Origin: Dolosigranulum pigrum ATCC 51524
Lineage (GTDB): Bacteria > Bacillota > Bacilli > Lactobacillales > Carnobacteriaceae_A
Length of the DNA: 64,000 bases
Reading direction: 5' to 3'
Assembly (NCBI RefSeq): GCF_000245815.1
Contig: NZ_JH601103.1
Span: forward strand, 1,203,438-1,267,437
Made by a program: the position numbers and the translations under genes. A model generated the notes under the pieces. The model had not been told where the DNA came from, searched no databases, and saw only the letters and a list, made by a program, of their open reading frames with translations. Below, in pieces: positions 25,543 through 34,682 of this stretch. How positions within the stretch are numbered: position 1 is the stretch's first letter; each line of letters begins with the position of its first letter.

Positions 25543-28500
25543 TTACAAATCGAATAGTGACAATTGGTTCTCGTCAGGCAAGTGGTCTACAACATGATTC
25601 ACACTGAAGTATTCCATCACCGTTTTAGATACTTTACCGCGCTTGGATAAATCTTCTTTAGATAAGAAATCACTATCTTCTCGCGCTTGCACAATCGCTT
25701 GGGCAACGCTAGAGCCAAGTGAAGGAACTGCCCGGAACGGTGCTAGGAGCGTCTTCTCATCCTTCACTAGAAAATCGGTGGCGTGTGATTCATCAATATT
25801 AACCATCTCAAAATTAAAGCCACGTTCGATCATTTCATTAGCCAATTCCAGAACTGTCAATAGCGAACGATCTTTAGCTGTTTGGTCATACCCTTTGTCA
25901 TTGATTTCTTTAATAGCGGCTTTTACTGAATTCTTCCCTTGTGTCATAGCCACTAAGTCAAAATCACTGGCACGAACAGAGAAGTACGCTGCGTAATAAT
26001 AGAGCGGGTGGTGAACCTTGAAGTAAGCCACCCTGAGCGCCATCAAGACATAAGCGGCGGCATGAGCTTTCGGGAACATATATTTAATTTTCAAGCAGGA
26101 ATCGATGTACCATTGCGGCACACCATGTTCTTTCATCTCAGCAATCCATTCCTCGCTAAGACCGCGACCTTTTCGCACGAACTCCATAATCTTAAAAGCT
26201 AAATCATCATCAAGGCCTTGATGTTGTAGATAAACCATAATATCATCACGACACCCAATCACTTCGGATAGTGGGATGTTTCGCTTCCGAATCAACTCTT
26301 CTGCATTATCTAGCCATACATCGGTCCCATGTGATAAACCAGAAATCTGAAGCAACTCAGAGAAGGTTGATGGATGCGTCTGCTCTAACATTCCCCGCAC
26401 GAAGCCAGTTCCGAACTCAGGTATACCGAGTGTCCCTGTCTTAGAAAAAATTTGCTCCGCTGTTACACCAAGCACTTCGGGCCCGCTGAAAATTTTCATC
26501 ACTTCTTCATCGCTCACCGGAATTGTCTGTGGATCAATCCCAGATAAATCTTGTAACTTCCGAATCATCGTTGGATCATCATGACCCAGAATATCGAGCT
26601 TAAGCAAGTTATCATGAATGGAATGGAAATCGAAGTGCGTTGTCTTCCACTCTGCTTCTTGATCGTCAGCTGGATACTGAATAGGTGTAAAATCATAAAT
26701 ATCCATATCATTCGGCACAACAATAATACCACCCGGGTGCTGACCAGTTGATCGGCGTACCCCCGTCAATCCTTTGGCCAAGCGATCAATTTCTGGCTTG
26801 CGGTAGGTCAATTGCTTATCCCCTTCATATCCTTTCACAAAGCCGAAAGCAGTCTTATCGGCAATGGTTGTAATCGTTCCTGCTCGATAAACATAATCTT
26901 CTCCGAACAATTCCTTCGTATAATTATGCGCATGTGCCTGATATTCTCCTGAAAAGTTCAAATCAATATCGGGAACCTTATCTCCTTTGAAACCTAAGAA
27001 TGTCTCGAACGGAATATCATGGCCATCTGAGTCCATTTTAGTCCCACATTCCGGACAATTCTTCTCAGGTAAATCAAAGCCGGACCCCACTTCTCCTTCC
27101 GTAAAAAAGTGAGAATACTGACAATTAGGACATCGGTAATGTGGCGCTAGCGGATTCACTTCTGTAATACCTGTCATGGTTGCTACAAAACTTGACCCGA
27201 CCGATCCTCGTGAACCGACCAAGTACCCATCTTGAACACTTTTATTCACTAATTTTTGTGAAATTAGATAAATAACAGAGAATCCATTCCCTATAATACT
27301 ATCTAGCTCTTTTTCCAAGCGTTTTTGAACCAGTTCTGGTAGTGGATCACCGTATAATTCCCGTGCTTTATCAAAACTCATCTGACGGATTTCTGCTTCT
27401 GCGCCCTCCATCTTCGGCGTATAGAGATCTGTTCGTACTGGAGAAATTGAGTCAATGGAATCCGCAATTTTATGCGTATTGTCAATAACAATTTCTTCAG
27501 CTAATTCCGGCTCTAAGAACGAGAATGCCTCTAACATTTCATCTGTTGTTCTAAAATGGACTTGCGGATTTCGAGTGTTCGCACGCGCTCCTTTTTTCGA
27601 GGTTTCCAACAAAATGTCACGGAATATTGCATCTCTCGGTTCCAAATAATGCACATTGCCCACTGCGACAGGATATTTATTCTCATTGTGCGCTAGTTTA
27701 ATTAAGTTTCGCAAAATATCTTCCAAATTGGCCTCATCTTGAATTAATTCACGATCAATCAAGTCAATATAAGCTTCTTTCGGCAGCAGTTCAATGTAGT
27801 CATAATACTTAGAGACACTCCGCGCTTCATCCATCCCCTTTTGCATCATTGCTTCAAAAACTTCTCCTTGCCCGCAACCACTCCCGACAAGCAAGCCCTC
27901 CCGATATTTATCGAGCAACGACTTGGGTACACGAGGAACCCGGTAATAATAACGGGTTAATGATTCTGACACAATTTTAAACAAGTTTTTCAAGCCCGTC
28001 GCATTTTTCACTAAAATGGTAGCATGTGTTGGACGCGCTTGTTTGTACGCATCACCTTCTCCAACTCGATTATTAAGTGAGCGGTGTGTTTCCATTTGAA
28101 ATTTATCTCTCGCTTCTTTAAGAAAAATCCAGAGTAAACGAGCCGTTGTTTGCGAATCATAAATAGCTCGGTGATGCTGTTCTAAGGCTACATCATAACG
28201 TTTTGCTAACGTATTTAAGCGGTGTGTTTTAATATTGGGGTGAAGCGTCCGGGACAGCTCTAACGTATCGATCACAGGTAATGTGGACTCGCCAAGTTGA
28301 TGATGATTATACGCGGCATTTAAAAACCCCATATCGAAACTAGCATTATGCGCCACCAAAATCGTATCTTTAGTGAATGCTTTAAAGGCTTCTAATACTT
28401 CTACTTCTGATTTTGAGCCCCGGACCATATCATCGGTAATTCCCGTTAAGTTAATCGTCGTCTCCGATAATGCATGACCAGGATCGATAAATTCTTGAAA

Positions 28501-29874
28501 CTCCTCAATAATCTGGCCATCTACCATCTTCACAGCAGCTAGCTCAATAATTTTGTCATAAATAGCTGACAAACCTGTTGTCTCCACATCAAAGACGACA
28601 TAAGTTGCTTCTTGCAAGTTCAATTCAGCGGGATGATAGGCTACTGGAACACCATCATCAACTAAATAAGCTTCTAGCCCGTAAATCATCTTTATACCAT
28701 GCTTTTGGGCAGCGAAGTGAGCATCCGGATATCCTTGCAACACCGCATGATCACTTAAAGCAATAGCCGCGTGACCAAATTCAGCTGCTTTTTCTACCAA
28801 TTCTGTTGGGCTCACAACGGAATCCATCTGACTCATCGTTGAATGAGCGTGCAATTCAATTCGTTTACGTTCATCTGGTGCGGTATCTTTACGCGGTTCT
28901 TTTTTTATTTCTTGCAGACTCTGCACCATCATTACAATATCTTTATCGAAGGTGTCTTCTTGTACACGTCCACGCGCGCGCATCCACATTCCTTCTTTAA
29001 TTAGCTCAGCGTCAGCTTCTTCATTTGGATTTAAGAACTTCTTCAATCTAAAAGAAGAGGTATAATCCGTCATACTCATCAAGAGCAACTTCCGCCCTGA
29101 ACGCAGATCACGAATATTAACATCAAATATATAGCCTTCGAATGTCACTTGACCTTCTTCACTCACTACCGTCTCCATCTCACGAATAGGGTCATTAGTC
29201 GGAATATCGCGTCCTATCTGAATCGGACCACTTGGCGTATCCACATGAGCTTGCTGTTGTTGCTGACGAGCTTGTACTTCATGGAATTGCTCTGTTAAAC
29301 GCTGTGCAAGGGCTTCATCCTGTTTTTCTTTCTCTTCCTTAAACTCATTCACTCTCGCCTGGCTCTTCTGCTCATCCACAACTGGCTCAATTCGAAAGTT
29401 ATCAGGAAACCCTAATTGATGATATGCCTCATTAATGACAGTAAAAAAATCTTGCTTAAATTTGTCCAATGTTAATTCATGCTCAATATAAAAAATCGGC
29501 TTTCCTTGCTTTATGATCGGAGTTGCCTCTTCGAATAATTGATTACACAGCGGTGAATCAATCTCACTTAATTGACAGGCTGATCGCCAATAAGCTATCA
29601 TATCCGCTTCAGAATAAGTTTTATCTTCTGTATTAATAGTTAAATGAATCGTTGCAATATCAGCAAATGTACGGTCTAACTGACTCTTTAGCACCATATA
29701 TTGATCCACCGATAACAATGATGGAAATCGCAACTGCAGATTCCATTGTTGTTTACTTTTTAATACGGTGAGTGACTGAATCTCCCCTCGCTTTAATGTT
29801 GTCTCATTATTCTGATCAGCTAAGTTAAGCTGTTTTAATAACACTTGAAATAAGTCGTGACTACTTAACGCCAT
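25543..29874 (-). CDS. polC: DNA polymerase III alpha subunit, PolC type
   Basis: Gram-positive replicative polymerase with built-in 3'-5' proofreading, 1443 residues. Order: N-terminal domain, OB fold (about 230-320), PHP domain (IELHAHSTMSQMDSVVSP, about 340) interrupted by the DnaQ-like exonuclease (YVVFDVETTGLSA, ... HNASFDMGFLN, HRAIYDSQTTARLLW), then palm with GSRGSVGSSFVATMTGITEVNPL and the catalytic PDIDLNFSGEYQ, fingers, and a C-terminal region ending in QLSLFDL, which resembles a beta-clamp-binding motif. Downstream of proS, as in many Firmicutes. Confidence 0.98.
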   Translation of the reverse strand: MALSSHDLFQVLLKQLNLADQNNETTLKRGEIQSLTVLKSKQQWNLQLRFPSLLSVDQYMVLKSQLDRTFADIATIHLTINTEDKTYSEADMIAYWRSACQLSEIDSPLCNQLFEEATPIIKQGKPIFYIEHELTLDKFKQDFFTVINEAYHQLGFPDNFRIEPVVDEQKSQARVNEFKEEKEKQDEALAQRLTEQFHEVQARQQQQQAHVDTPSGPIQIGRDIPTNDPIREMETVVSEEGQVTFEGYIFDVNIRDLRSGRKLLLMSMTDYTSSFRLKKFLNPNEEADAELIKEGMWMRARGRVQEDTFDKDIVMMVQSLQEIKKEPRKDTAPDERKRIELHAHSTMSQMDSVVSPTELVEKAAEFGHAAIALSDHAVLQGYPDAHFAAQKHGIKMIYGLEAYLVDDGVPVAYHPAELNLQEATYVVFDVETTGLSAIYDKIIELAAVKMVDGQIIEEFQEFIDPGHALSETTINLTGITDDMVRGSKSEVEVLEAFKAFTKDTILVAHNASFDMGFLNAAYNHHQLGESTLPVIDTLELSRTLHPNIKTHRLNTLAKRYDVALEQHHRAIYDSQTTARLLWIFLKEARDKFQMETHRSLNNRVGEGDAYKQARPTHATILVKNATGLKNLFKIVSESLTRYYYRVPRVPKSLLDKYREGLLVGSGCGQGEVFEAMMQKGMDEARSVSKYYDYIELLPKEAYIDLIDRELIQDEANLEDILRNLIKLAHNENKYPVAVGNVHYLEPRDAIFRDILLETSKKGARANTRNPQVHFRTTDEMLEAFSFLEPELAEEIVIDNTHKIADSIDSISPVRTDLYTPKMEGAEAEIRQMSFDKARELYGDPLPELVQKRLEKELDSIIGNGFSVIYLISQKLVNKSVQDGYLVGSRGSVGSSFVATMTGITEVNPLAPHYRCPNCQYSHFFTEGEVGSGFDLPEKNCPECGTKMDSDGHDIPFETFLGFKGDKVPDIDLNFSGEYQAHAHNYTKELFGEDYVYRAGTITTIADKTAFGFVKGYEGDKQLTYRKPEIDRLAKGLTGVRRSTGQHPGGIIVVPNDMDIYDFTPIQYPADDQEAEWKTTHFDFHSIHDNLLKLDILGHDDPTMIRKLQDLSGIDPQTIPVSDEEVMKIFSGPEVLGVTAEQIFSKTGTLGIPEFGTGFVRGMLEQTHPSTFSELLQISGLSHGTDVWLDNAEELIRKRNIPLSEVIGCRDDIMVYLQHQGLDDDLAFKIMEFVRKGRGLSEEWIAEMKEHGVPQWYIDSCLKIKYMFPKAHAAAYVLMALRVAYFKVHHPLYYYAAYFSVRASDFDLVAMTQGKNSVKAAIKEINDKGYDQTAKDRSLLTVLELANEMIERGFNFEMVNIDESHATDFLVKDEKTLLAPFRAVPSLGSSVAQAIVQAREDSDFLSKEDLSKRGKVSKTVMEYFSVNHVVDHLPDENQLSLFDL

Positions 29875-29903
29875 ATTCTACCTACTTTCATTGCACTTAA
29901 ATA

Positions 29904-29933
29904 ATTAGGAGAGGAACGAATCCCTCTCCTAAT
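29904..29933 (-). terminator. Hairpin between proS and polC
   Basis: ATTAGGAGAGG/CCTCTCCTAAT, 11-bp perfect stem with an 8-nt loop. Only a weak T-rich tail (TATTTAAG). It may lower rather than stop read-through into polC. Confidence 0.5.
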
Positions 29934-29945
29934 ATAATTTGTTAA

Positions 29946-31649
29946 TTATTGATCTAATTGCTTAATTGTATCGATAATATCTTCTTTTTTAAGATTAAAT
30001 TGTTGCCCATCACGGCGCGAGGTAAGTTCAACTATACCATCTGCTGCATCGCGGCCAACTGTAATCTGAACAGGAATACCAAACAATTCAGCATCCGTGA
30101 ATTTAACACCCGCCCGTTCATTCCGGTCATCGATTAAAACTGACAGCCCCGCTTCTTCCAATAATTGCTTAATTTCTTCCGTAAGGGCACTCTGATCTGC
30201 ATCAGTTAACTTAATTGGCACAATATGAACGTCGAATGGGGCAATATTACTCGGCCAAACAATTCCCTTATCATCATAATTCTGTTCGATAATAGCTGAT
30301 AATAAGCGACTAATCCCGATTCCGTAGCTTCCCATAATAATAGGTTGAGGACGCCCTGTATTGTCTAATACCGTCGCATTCATTTTTTCACTGTAAAAAG
30401 TCCCTAATTTAAAGATATGACCAATTTCAATTCCACGTTCGAAGACAAGTTGCCCCTCATCAGTCGGTGCAGGATCCCCTTCTTCTACCGTACGTAAGTC
30501 AGCATATTCGAACTGATCAAAATCACGGTCAGGATTAATATTGATGAAATGATATCCTTCTTTGTTCGCTCCAATAACAGTATTAATGCTATTTTTAACA
30601 TGATAGTCTACAATAATCTGAACATTTTCTGGCAAATCAATTGGTCCAGCAAAGCCAGGTGTCGCCCTAAACTGTTCGATAATTTCTTCATCTGTTGCTG
30701 GCCTTAAGCTAGAAGCACCGACTTGCCCCTTCACCTTCACTTCATTCACCGTATGATCGCCACGCACAACTACAAAGACAGGTTGCTCGTCATCCACTAT
30801 AAACAAAACACTCTTTAAGATTTCTGCAGATGTTTTTGATAAAAATTCACCGACTTCTTCAATCGTACGTACATTGGGTGTTTCGACGATTTCTCGTTCT
30901 AATTGTGGTTGGTCATTAGAGATTTCCAAAACGGCACTCTCTGCCATTTCTAAGTTAGCAGCATAATCACTCGCGTTAGAGTATACAATAGTATCTTCGC
31001 CTGATTCAGATAGTGCCATAAATTCTGTCGACTCTCGGCCCCCCATCGATCCAGCATCTCCGATAATCGCTTTATAATTCAAGCCTAGACGACTAAATAT
31101 TTTACTATAAGCTTGGTTCATTGCTTGATAGGTTTCATCTAAGGTTTCATCACTCATATGAAAAGAGTACGCATCTTTCATTAAGAATTCGCGTCCCCGT
31201 AACAAACCAAAGCGCGGTCTTTTTTCATCACGATATTTTGTCTGAATCTGGTATAACGTCAATGGTAATTTCTTATAAGAATCAATATCCCCACGAATTA
31301 AATCTGTGAAAGTCTCTTCATGCGTCGGTCCTAAAATAAAGTCACGTTCATGACGATCTTTTATCTTCATTAATTCTGGTCCATAGGTCGCATAACGACC
31401 TGTCTCTTGCCATAAATCAGCCGGAATAAAGCTTGGTAAGTCCATCTCAACCGCATCGATCGCTTCCATCTCTTCACGCACAATTTGTGTAATATTAGCT
31501 AAGACACGGTGCGCAAGTGGTAAATAAGCATAGACACCTGAAGCCACTTGTCTAATATACCCTGCTCGAAGCATTAATTGGTGACTCTTAGCCTCAGCAT
31601 CACTTGGCATTTCTCTTAGCGTTGGGGCAAATAATTTTGATTGTTTCAT
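29946..31649 (-). CDS. proS: Prolyl-tRNA synthetase (bacterial type, with editing domain)
   Basis: Charges tRNA-Pro. 567 residues: class II motif 1 region (GVYAYLPLAHRVLANI), motif 2 TKYRDEKRPRFGLLRGREFLMKDAYSFH, the YbaK-like editing insertion (about 225-385, including ILKSVLFIVDDEQPVFVVVRGDHTVNEVK), motif 3 GSYGIGISRLLSA and the C-terminal anticodon-binding domain. Part of uppS-cdsA-rseP-proS-polC, a standard Firmicute gene order; 25 bp after rseP. Confidence 0.98.
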   Translation of the reverse strand: MKQSKLFAPTLREMPSDAEAKSHQLMLRAGYIRQVASGVYAYLPLAHRVLANITQIVREEMEAIDAVEMDLPSFIPADLWQETGRYATYGPELMKIKDRHERDFILGPTHEETFTDLIRGDIDSYKKLPLTLYQIQTKYRDEKRPRFGLLRGREFLMKDAYSFHMSDETLDETYQAMNQAYSKIFSRLGLNYKAIIGDAGSMGGRESTEFMALSESGEDTIVYSNASDYAANLEMAESAVLEISNDQPQLEREIVETPNVRTIEEVGEFLSKTSAEILKSVLFIVDDEQPVFVVVRGDHTVNEVKVKGQVGASSLRPATDEEIIEQFRATPGFAGPIDLPENVQIIVDYHVKNSINTVIGANKEGYHFININPDRDFDQFEYADLRTVEEGDPAPTDEGQLVFERGIEIGHIFKLGTFYSEKMNATVLDNTGRPQPIIMGSYGIGISRLLSAIIEQNYDDKGIVWPSNIAPFDVHIVPIKLTDADQSALTEEIKQLLEEAGLSVLIDDRNERAGVKFTDAELFGIPVQITVGRDAADGIVELTSRRDGQQFNLKKEDIIDTIKQLDQ

Positions 31650-31674
31650 CTATGTCATCTCTCCTATCTTATCT

Positions 31675-32946
31675 TTAGAAAAAATTCTGAATATCGTTCC
31701 ATGTCACTACAATCATAAGTCCGATTAAAAAGAGCGCACCCACCATCGTAATCATCATTTCTCTTTCTTCACTTATAGGTTTTCCTTTTATAATTTCAAT
31801 AATATTCAACAATAACTTCCCACCATCAAGTCCTGGGATAGGAATCAAGTTGACGAATCCTAAGTTGGCACTTAACCCTGCTGCCAAGCTTAGTAAACCA
31901 ATTAGTCCCGATGTCTGTACGACTGTGTCAGTAACTTGAAAAACAGCAACTGGTCCACCTAATTGTTCGATACCTAGACGTCCCGTGAATAAACCAGTAA
32001 ATGCACCAACTAATTGCTTAATCACATCCCATGTTTGTGTAAAACCATAAGACACCTTGGCAAAAAATCCATTTTCACGAGCATACACAATCCCAATCTG
32101 TCCGATCATTTCGCCACTTGGGGTCTCTACTTGTTCCGGAGTAACTTGCAATGTCTGACGATCATTGCCTCGTTGAACATCCAATGTAATCATTTCATCC
32201 GGATGGGTGGAAATTGCATCCGATACCGCCTGAATAGTGTTCGCTGTTTGTCCATCAATCGCAATAATTTCATCGCCTGATTGAATTTGTGCTGCTTGAG
32301 CAGGCGAATTAGGTAATATATCTCCGACAATTGGCGTGGAATTAAGGGTTGGAGGGGCTCCACCTTGAATAAAGGCCAGCGCCATAAATAAAATAATAGC
32401 TAAAATAAAATTATTGAACGGCCCAGCAAAGTTAGTCAACATCTTATCTCCTACCTTGGCATGGTTAAACCGACGATGACGCGGCGCAATTTGAACAGCT
32501 ACACCATTTTCTTTCGTAACAAGAGCCGTCTCTGTTATCGCAAAACGCTCACTTTCCTCTTGACCCTGGACACGCCCTTCTAAGTATAAATCATCTACTA
32601 AATCAAATTCTCGAACTTCTATTGGCAAGGCATTGTTCAGTTGAACTTCTTGCGTGGTGTCAATATGTGTAATTTCCCCGTTATGATTGAGTTCTACTGA
32701 TACCAACATCCCCGAACGAATATCATCATCGTCTTCATACCCTGCCATCATGACATAGCCTCCTAATGGCAACATCCGAAGCGTATAAGCAGTCTCCCCT
32801 CTGCGAATACTGACTAACTTAGGTCCGAAACCAATCGCAAATTCACGTACCAAAATACCTGCTCGTTTTGCTAATAAATAGTGGCCTAATTCATGAATAA
32901 AGACCAAAATACCAAATACAATAATAAACAGCACTATAGATTGCAT
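31675..32946 (-). CDS. rseP: Site-2 metalloprotease RseP/RasP
   Basis: Intramembrane zinc protease that cuts anti-sigma factors and leftover signal peptides. HELGH at about 18-22 in the first TM helix, an extracytoplasmic PDZ domain (PNSPAQAAQIQSGDEIIAIDGQ, about 210-275), and the LDG motif NLIPIPGLDGGKLL near the C-terminus, followed by the final TM. 423 residues, normal. It lies 19 bp after cdsA. Confidence 0.96.
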   Translation of the reverse strand: MQSIVLFIIVFGILVFIHELGHYLLAKRAGILVREFAIGFGPKLVSIRRGETAYTLRMLPLGGYVMMAGYEDDDDIRSGMLVSVELNHNGEITHIDTTQEVQLNNALPIEVREFDLVDDLYLEGRVQGQEESERFAITETALVTKENGVAVQIAPRHRRFNHAKVGDKMLTNFAGPFNNFILAIILFMALAFIQGGAPPTLNSTPIVGDILPNSPAQAAQIQSGDEIIAIDGQTANTIQAVSDAISTHPDEMITLDVQRGNDRQTLQVTPEQVETPSGEMIGQIGIVYARENGFFAKVSYGFTQTWDVIKQLVGAFTGLFTGRLGIEQLGGPVAVFQVTDTVVQTSGLIGLLSLAAGLSANLGFVNLIPIPGLDGGKLLLNIIEIIKGKPISEEREMMITMVGALFLIGLMIVVTWNDIQNFF

Positions 32947-32965
32947 GTTTGTCCTTCCTCTCCTC

Positions 32966-33751
32966 TTATACGATGCCTAACAATACAACTAAGGTCATCG
33001 TAAAAATCAAACTATCAAACCGATCCAATATCCCACCATGCCCAGGCAAAATTCGTCCCGAATCTTTCACCTTAAACTCGCGCTTCATGCCTGATTCAAT
33101 TAAGTCCCCAAACTGTCCCGACACCGCACAAATACCCGCCACAAGCATACCTACTGGAAGATTATATTGAAAGCTCGGTAAAATACTAATATAAATAGCA
33201 CCCACTAGCATTGCTAAAATAATACCACCTAGCGATCCTTCAATGGTTTTATTCGGGGATAAAGCGGGGGCTAATTTTCGTTTGCCGAAACGTCGGCCCA
33301 CCATATAGGCACCAATATCAGAAGCCCAAATGATTAAAACAATAAAAATAAGTAAAAAAGCACTCTCTCGTCGAATATAATGTAATGAATAAAAACCAAA
33401 GCCAATATAAATTAAACCGATCAAAGTAATTCCGGCATCAATAAACGTAAATTGTTGGTGAACGGTAGCCAGTACTAATAAAGCTAGCGTCATCATCCCG
33501 ATTACATGATGTCCCTCAGTAAATCCGGGTAAAAATGGTGTTATAACATCACTAAAAACAATAAAAGAAATACTAAAATGAGCTAACATACTTGGCCAAC
33601 TAAAAAATGGCACATTAATCATACGCAACAGCTCAAATAATCCTCTAATCGCTAAAAATGTGGTCAATAAAAGCAGTGGCAAGTCTCCTAGCACCAATAT
33701 CGGTATAAATACAGCACCGAATATGATTGCTGTCTTAACACGTTCTCTCAT
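32966..33751 (-). CDS. cdsA: Phosphatidate cytidylyltransferase
   Basis: Makes CDP-diacylglycerol from phosphatidate and CTP, the branch point of phospholipid synthesis. 261 residues, about eight membrane segments, and the family signature SGMKREFKVKDSGRILPGHGGILDRFDSL near the C-terminus plus DIGAYMVGRRFGKRKLAPALSPNKTIEG. GAGAGGA precedes ATG 33751. It follows uppS by 22 bp. Confidence 0.97.
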   Translation of the reverse strand: MRERVKTAIIFGAVFIPILVLGDLPLLLLTTFLAIRGLFELLRMINVPFFSWPSMLAHFSISFIVFSDVITPFLPGFTEGHHVIGMMTLALLVLATVHQQFTFIDAGITLIGLIYIGFGFYSLHYIRRESAFLLIFIVLIIWASDIGAYMVGRRFGKRKLAPALSPNKTIEGSLGGIILAMLVGAIYISILPSFQYNLPVGMLVAGICAVSGQFGDLIESGMKREFKVKDSGRILPGHGGILDRFDSLIFTMTLVVLLGIV

Positions 33752-33773
33752 ACTTACTCATCCTCTCTTACCA

Positions 33774-34505
33774 TTAAGCTAAACCACCATAACGTCGATG
33801 TCTTTGTTGGTAACTCGATAATGCTTGATCGAATAGTTCACCATTAAAGTCTGGCCAATTTTTTTCTGCAAAATAAAACTCACTATACGCATTTTGCCAT
33901 AACATAAAGTTACTCAATCGCTGTTCACCACTTGTTCGAATCATTAAATCAATATCACTATATGGTGCTAAATCATTAGAAAATAATTGCTGAGCAATCA
34001 ATTCTTCATCAATATCTCTGACGGCTACTTGTCCTTCTAAAACATCTTGAGCAATTGTTTTAATTGCTTCAGTAATTTCTAAGCGCCCACCATAATTAAA
34101 TGCAAAGTTTAACACCATCCCGGTACAATGTTTCGTCTCATCCATAGCCTTATGAATAGATTTTAGCGTCGAGGACGGCACCTTCTCTTCAATCCCCATC
34201 ATATGGACTCGTATATTGTTTTCGATTAATTCCGGAACAAAGCGGTCAAAAAATTCAACCGGTAACTTCATTAAATAATGTACTTCTTGAGGAGGACGTT
34301 TCCAATTTTCAGTTGAAAAGGCGTATAATGTTAAGACTTTAACCCCTCTATTAGCTGCATGATGCGCCACTCGACGAATAGCCTCCATCCCTTCACGATG
34401 GCCTTCTGTTCGCTTTAAGCCACGTTCTTTCGCCCAACGTCCATTCCCATCCATAATAATTGCCACATGCTTAGGTACCGCTAATTGGTTACTCACTGCA
34501 CTCAT
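33774..34505 (-). CDS. uppS: Undecaprenyl diphosphate synthase
   Basis: Cis-prenyltransferase making the C55 carrier lipid for wall synthesis. 243 residues; HVAIIMDGNGRWAKERGLKRTEGHREG holds the catalytic Asp, then TLYAFSTENWKRP, NFAFNYGGRLEI and the C-terminal DLMIRTSGEQRLSNFMLWQNAYSEFYF. AAGG abuts ATG 34505, so GTG 34496 (9 nt spacing) may be the actual start. First gene of uppS-cdsA-rseP-proS. Confidence 0.97.
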   Translation of the reverse strand: MSAVSNQLAVPKHVAIIMDGNGRWAKERGLKRTEGHREGMEAIRRVAHHAANRGVKVLTLYAFSTENWKRPPQEVHYLMKLPVEFFDRFVPELIENNIRVHMMGIEEKVPSSTLKSIHKAMDETKHCTGMVLNFAFNYGGRLEITEAIKTIAQDVLEGQVAVRDIDEELIAQQLFSNDLAPYSDIDLMIRTSGEQRLSNFMLWQNAYSEFYFAEKNWPDFNGELFDQALSSYQQRHRRYGGLA

Positions 34506-34567
34506 CCTTACTTTGAATCTGTATTATTTATCTTTCGCTCACGTACAATTTTTCTCGCATCCACTTT

Positions 34568-34573
34568 ATTATA
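34568..34573 (-). promoter_or_regulatory. Extended -10 promoter of uppS
   Basis: TGT-TATAAT with the hexamer at 34568-34573, about 60 bp upstream of uppS. No convincing -35. Confidence 0.5.
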
Positions 34574-34628
34574 ACATACATTTTCTCTCAAAAACGGAGC
34601 TTTACAATTTTTTTTGCTTTTCTACAGT

Positions 34629-34667
34629 TAGAAAAATACAGGTATAAACGTATATACCTGTATTTCT
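34629..34667 (-). terminator. Intrinsic terminator after the sulfatase gene
   Basis: AAATACAGGTATA/TATACCTGTATTT, 13-bp perfect stem with a 6-nt loop and TTTTTC on the minus strand, 18 bp past the sulfatase stop. Confidence 0.85.
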
Positions 34668-34682
34668 ACCAAATACTTATTT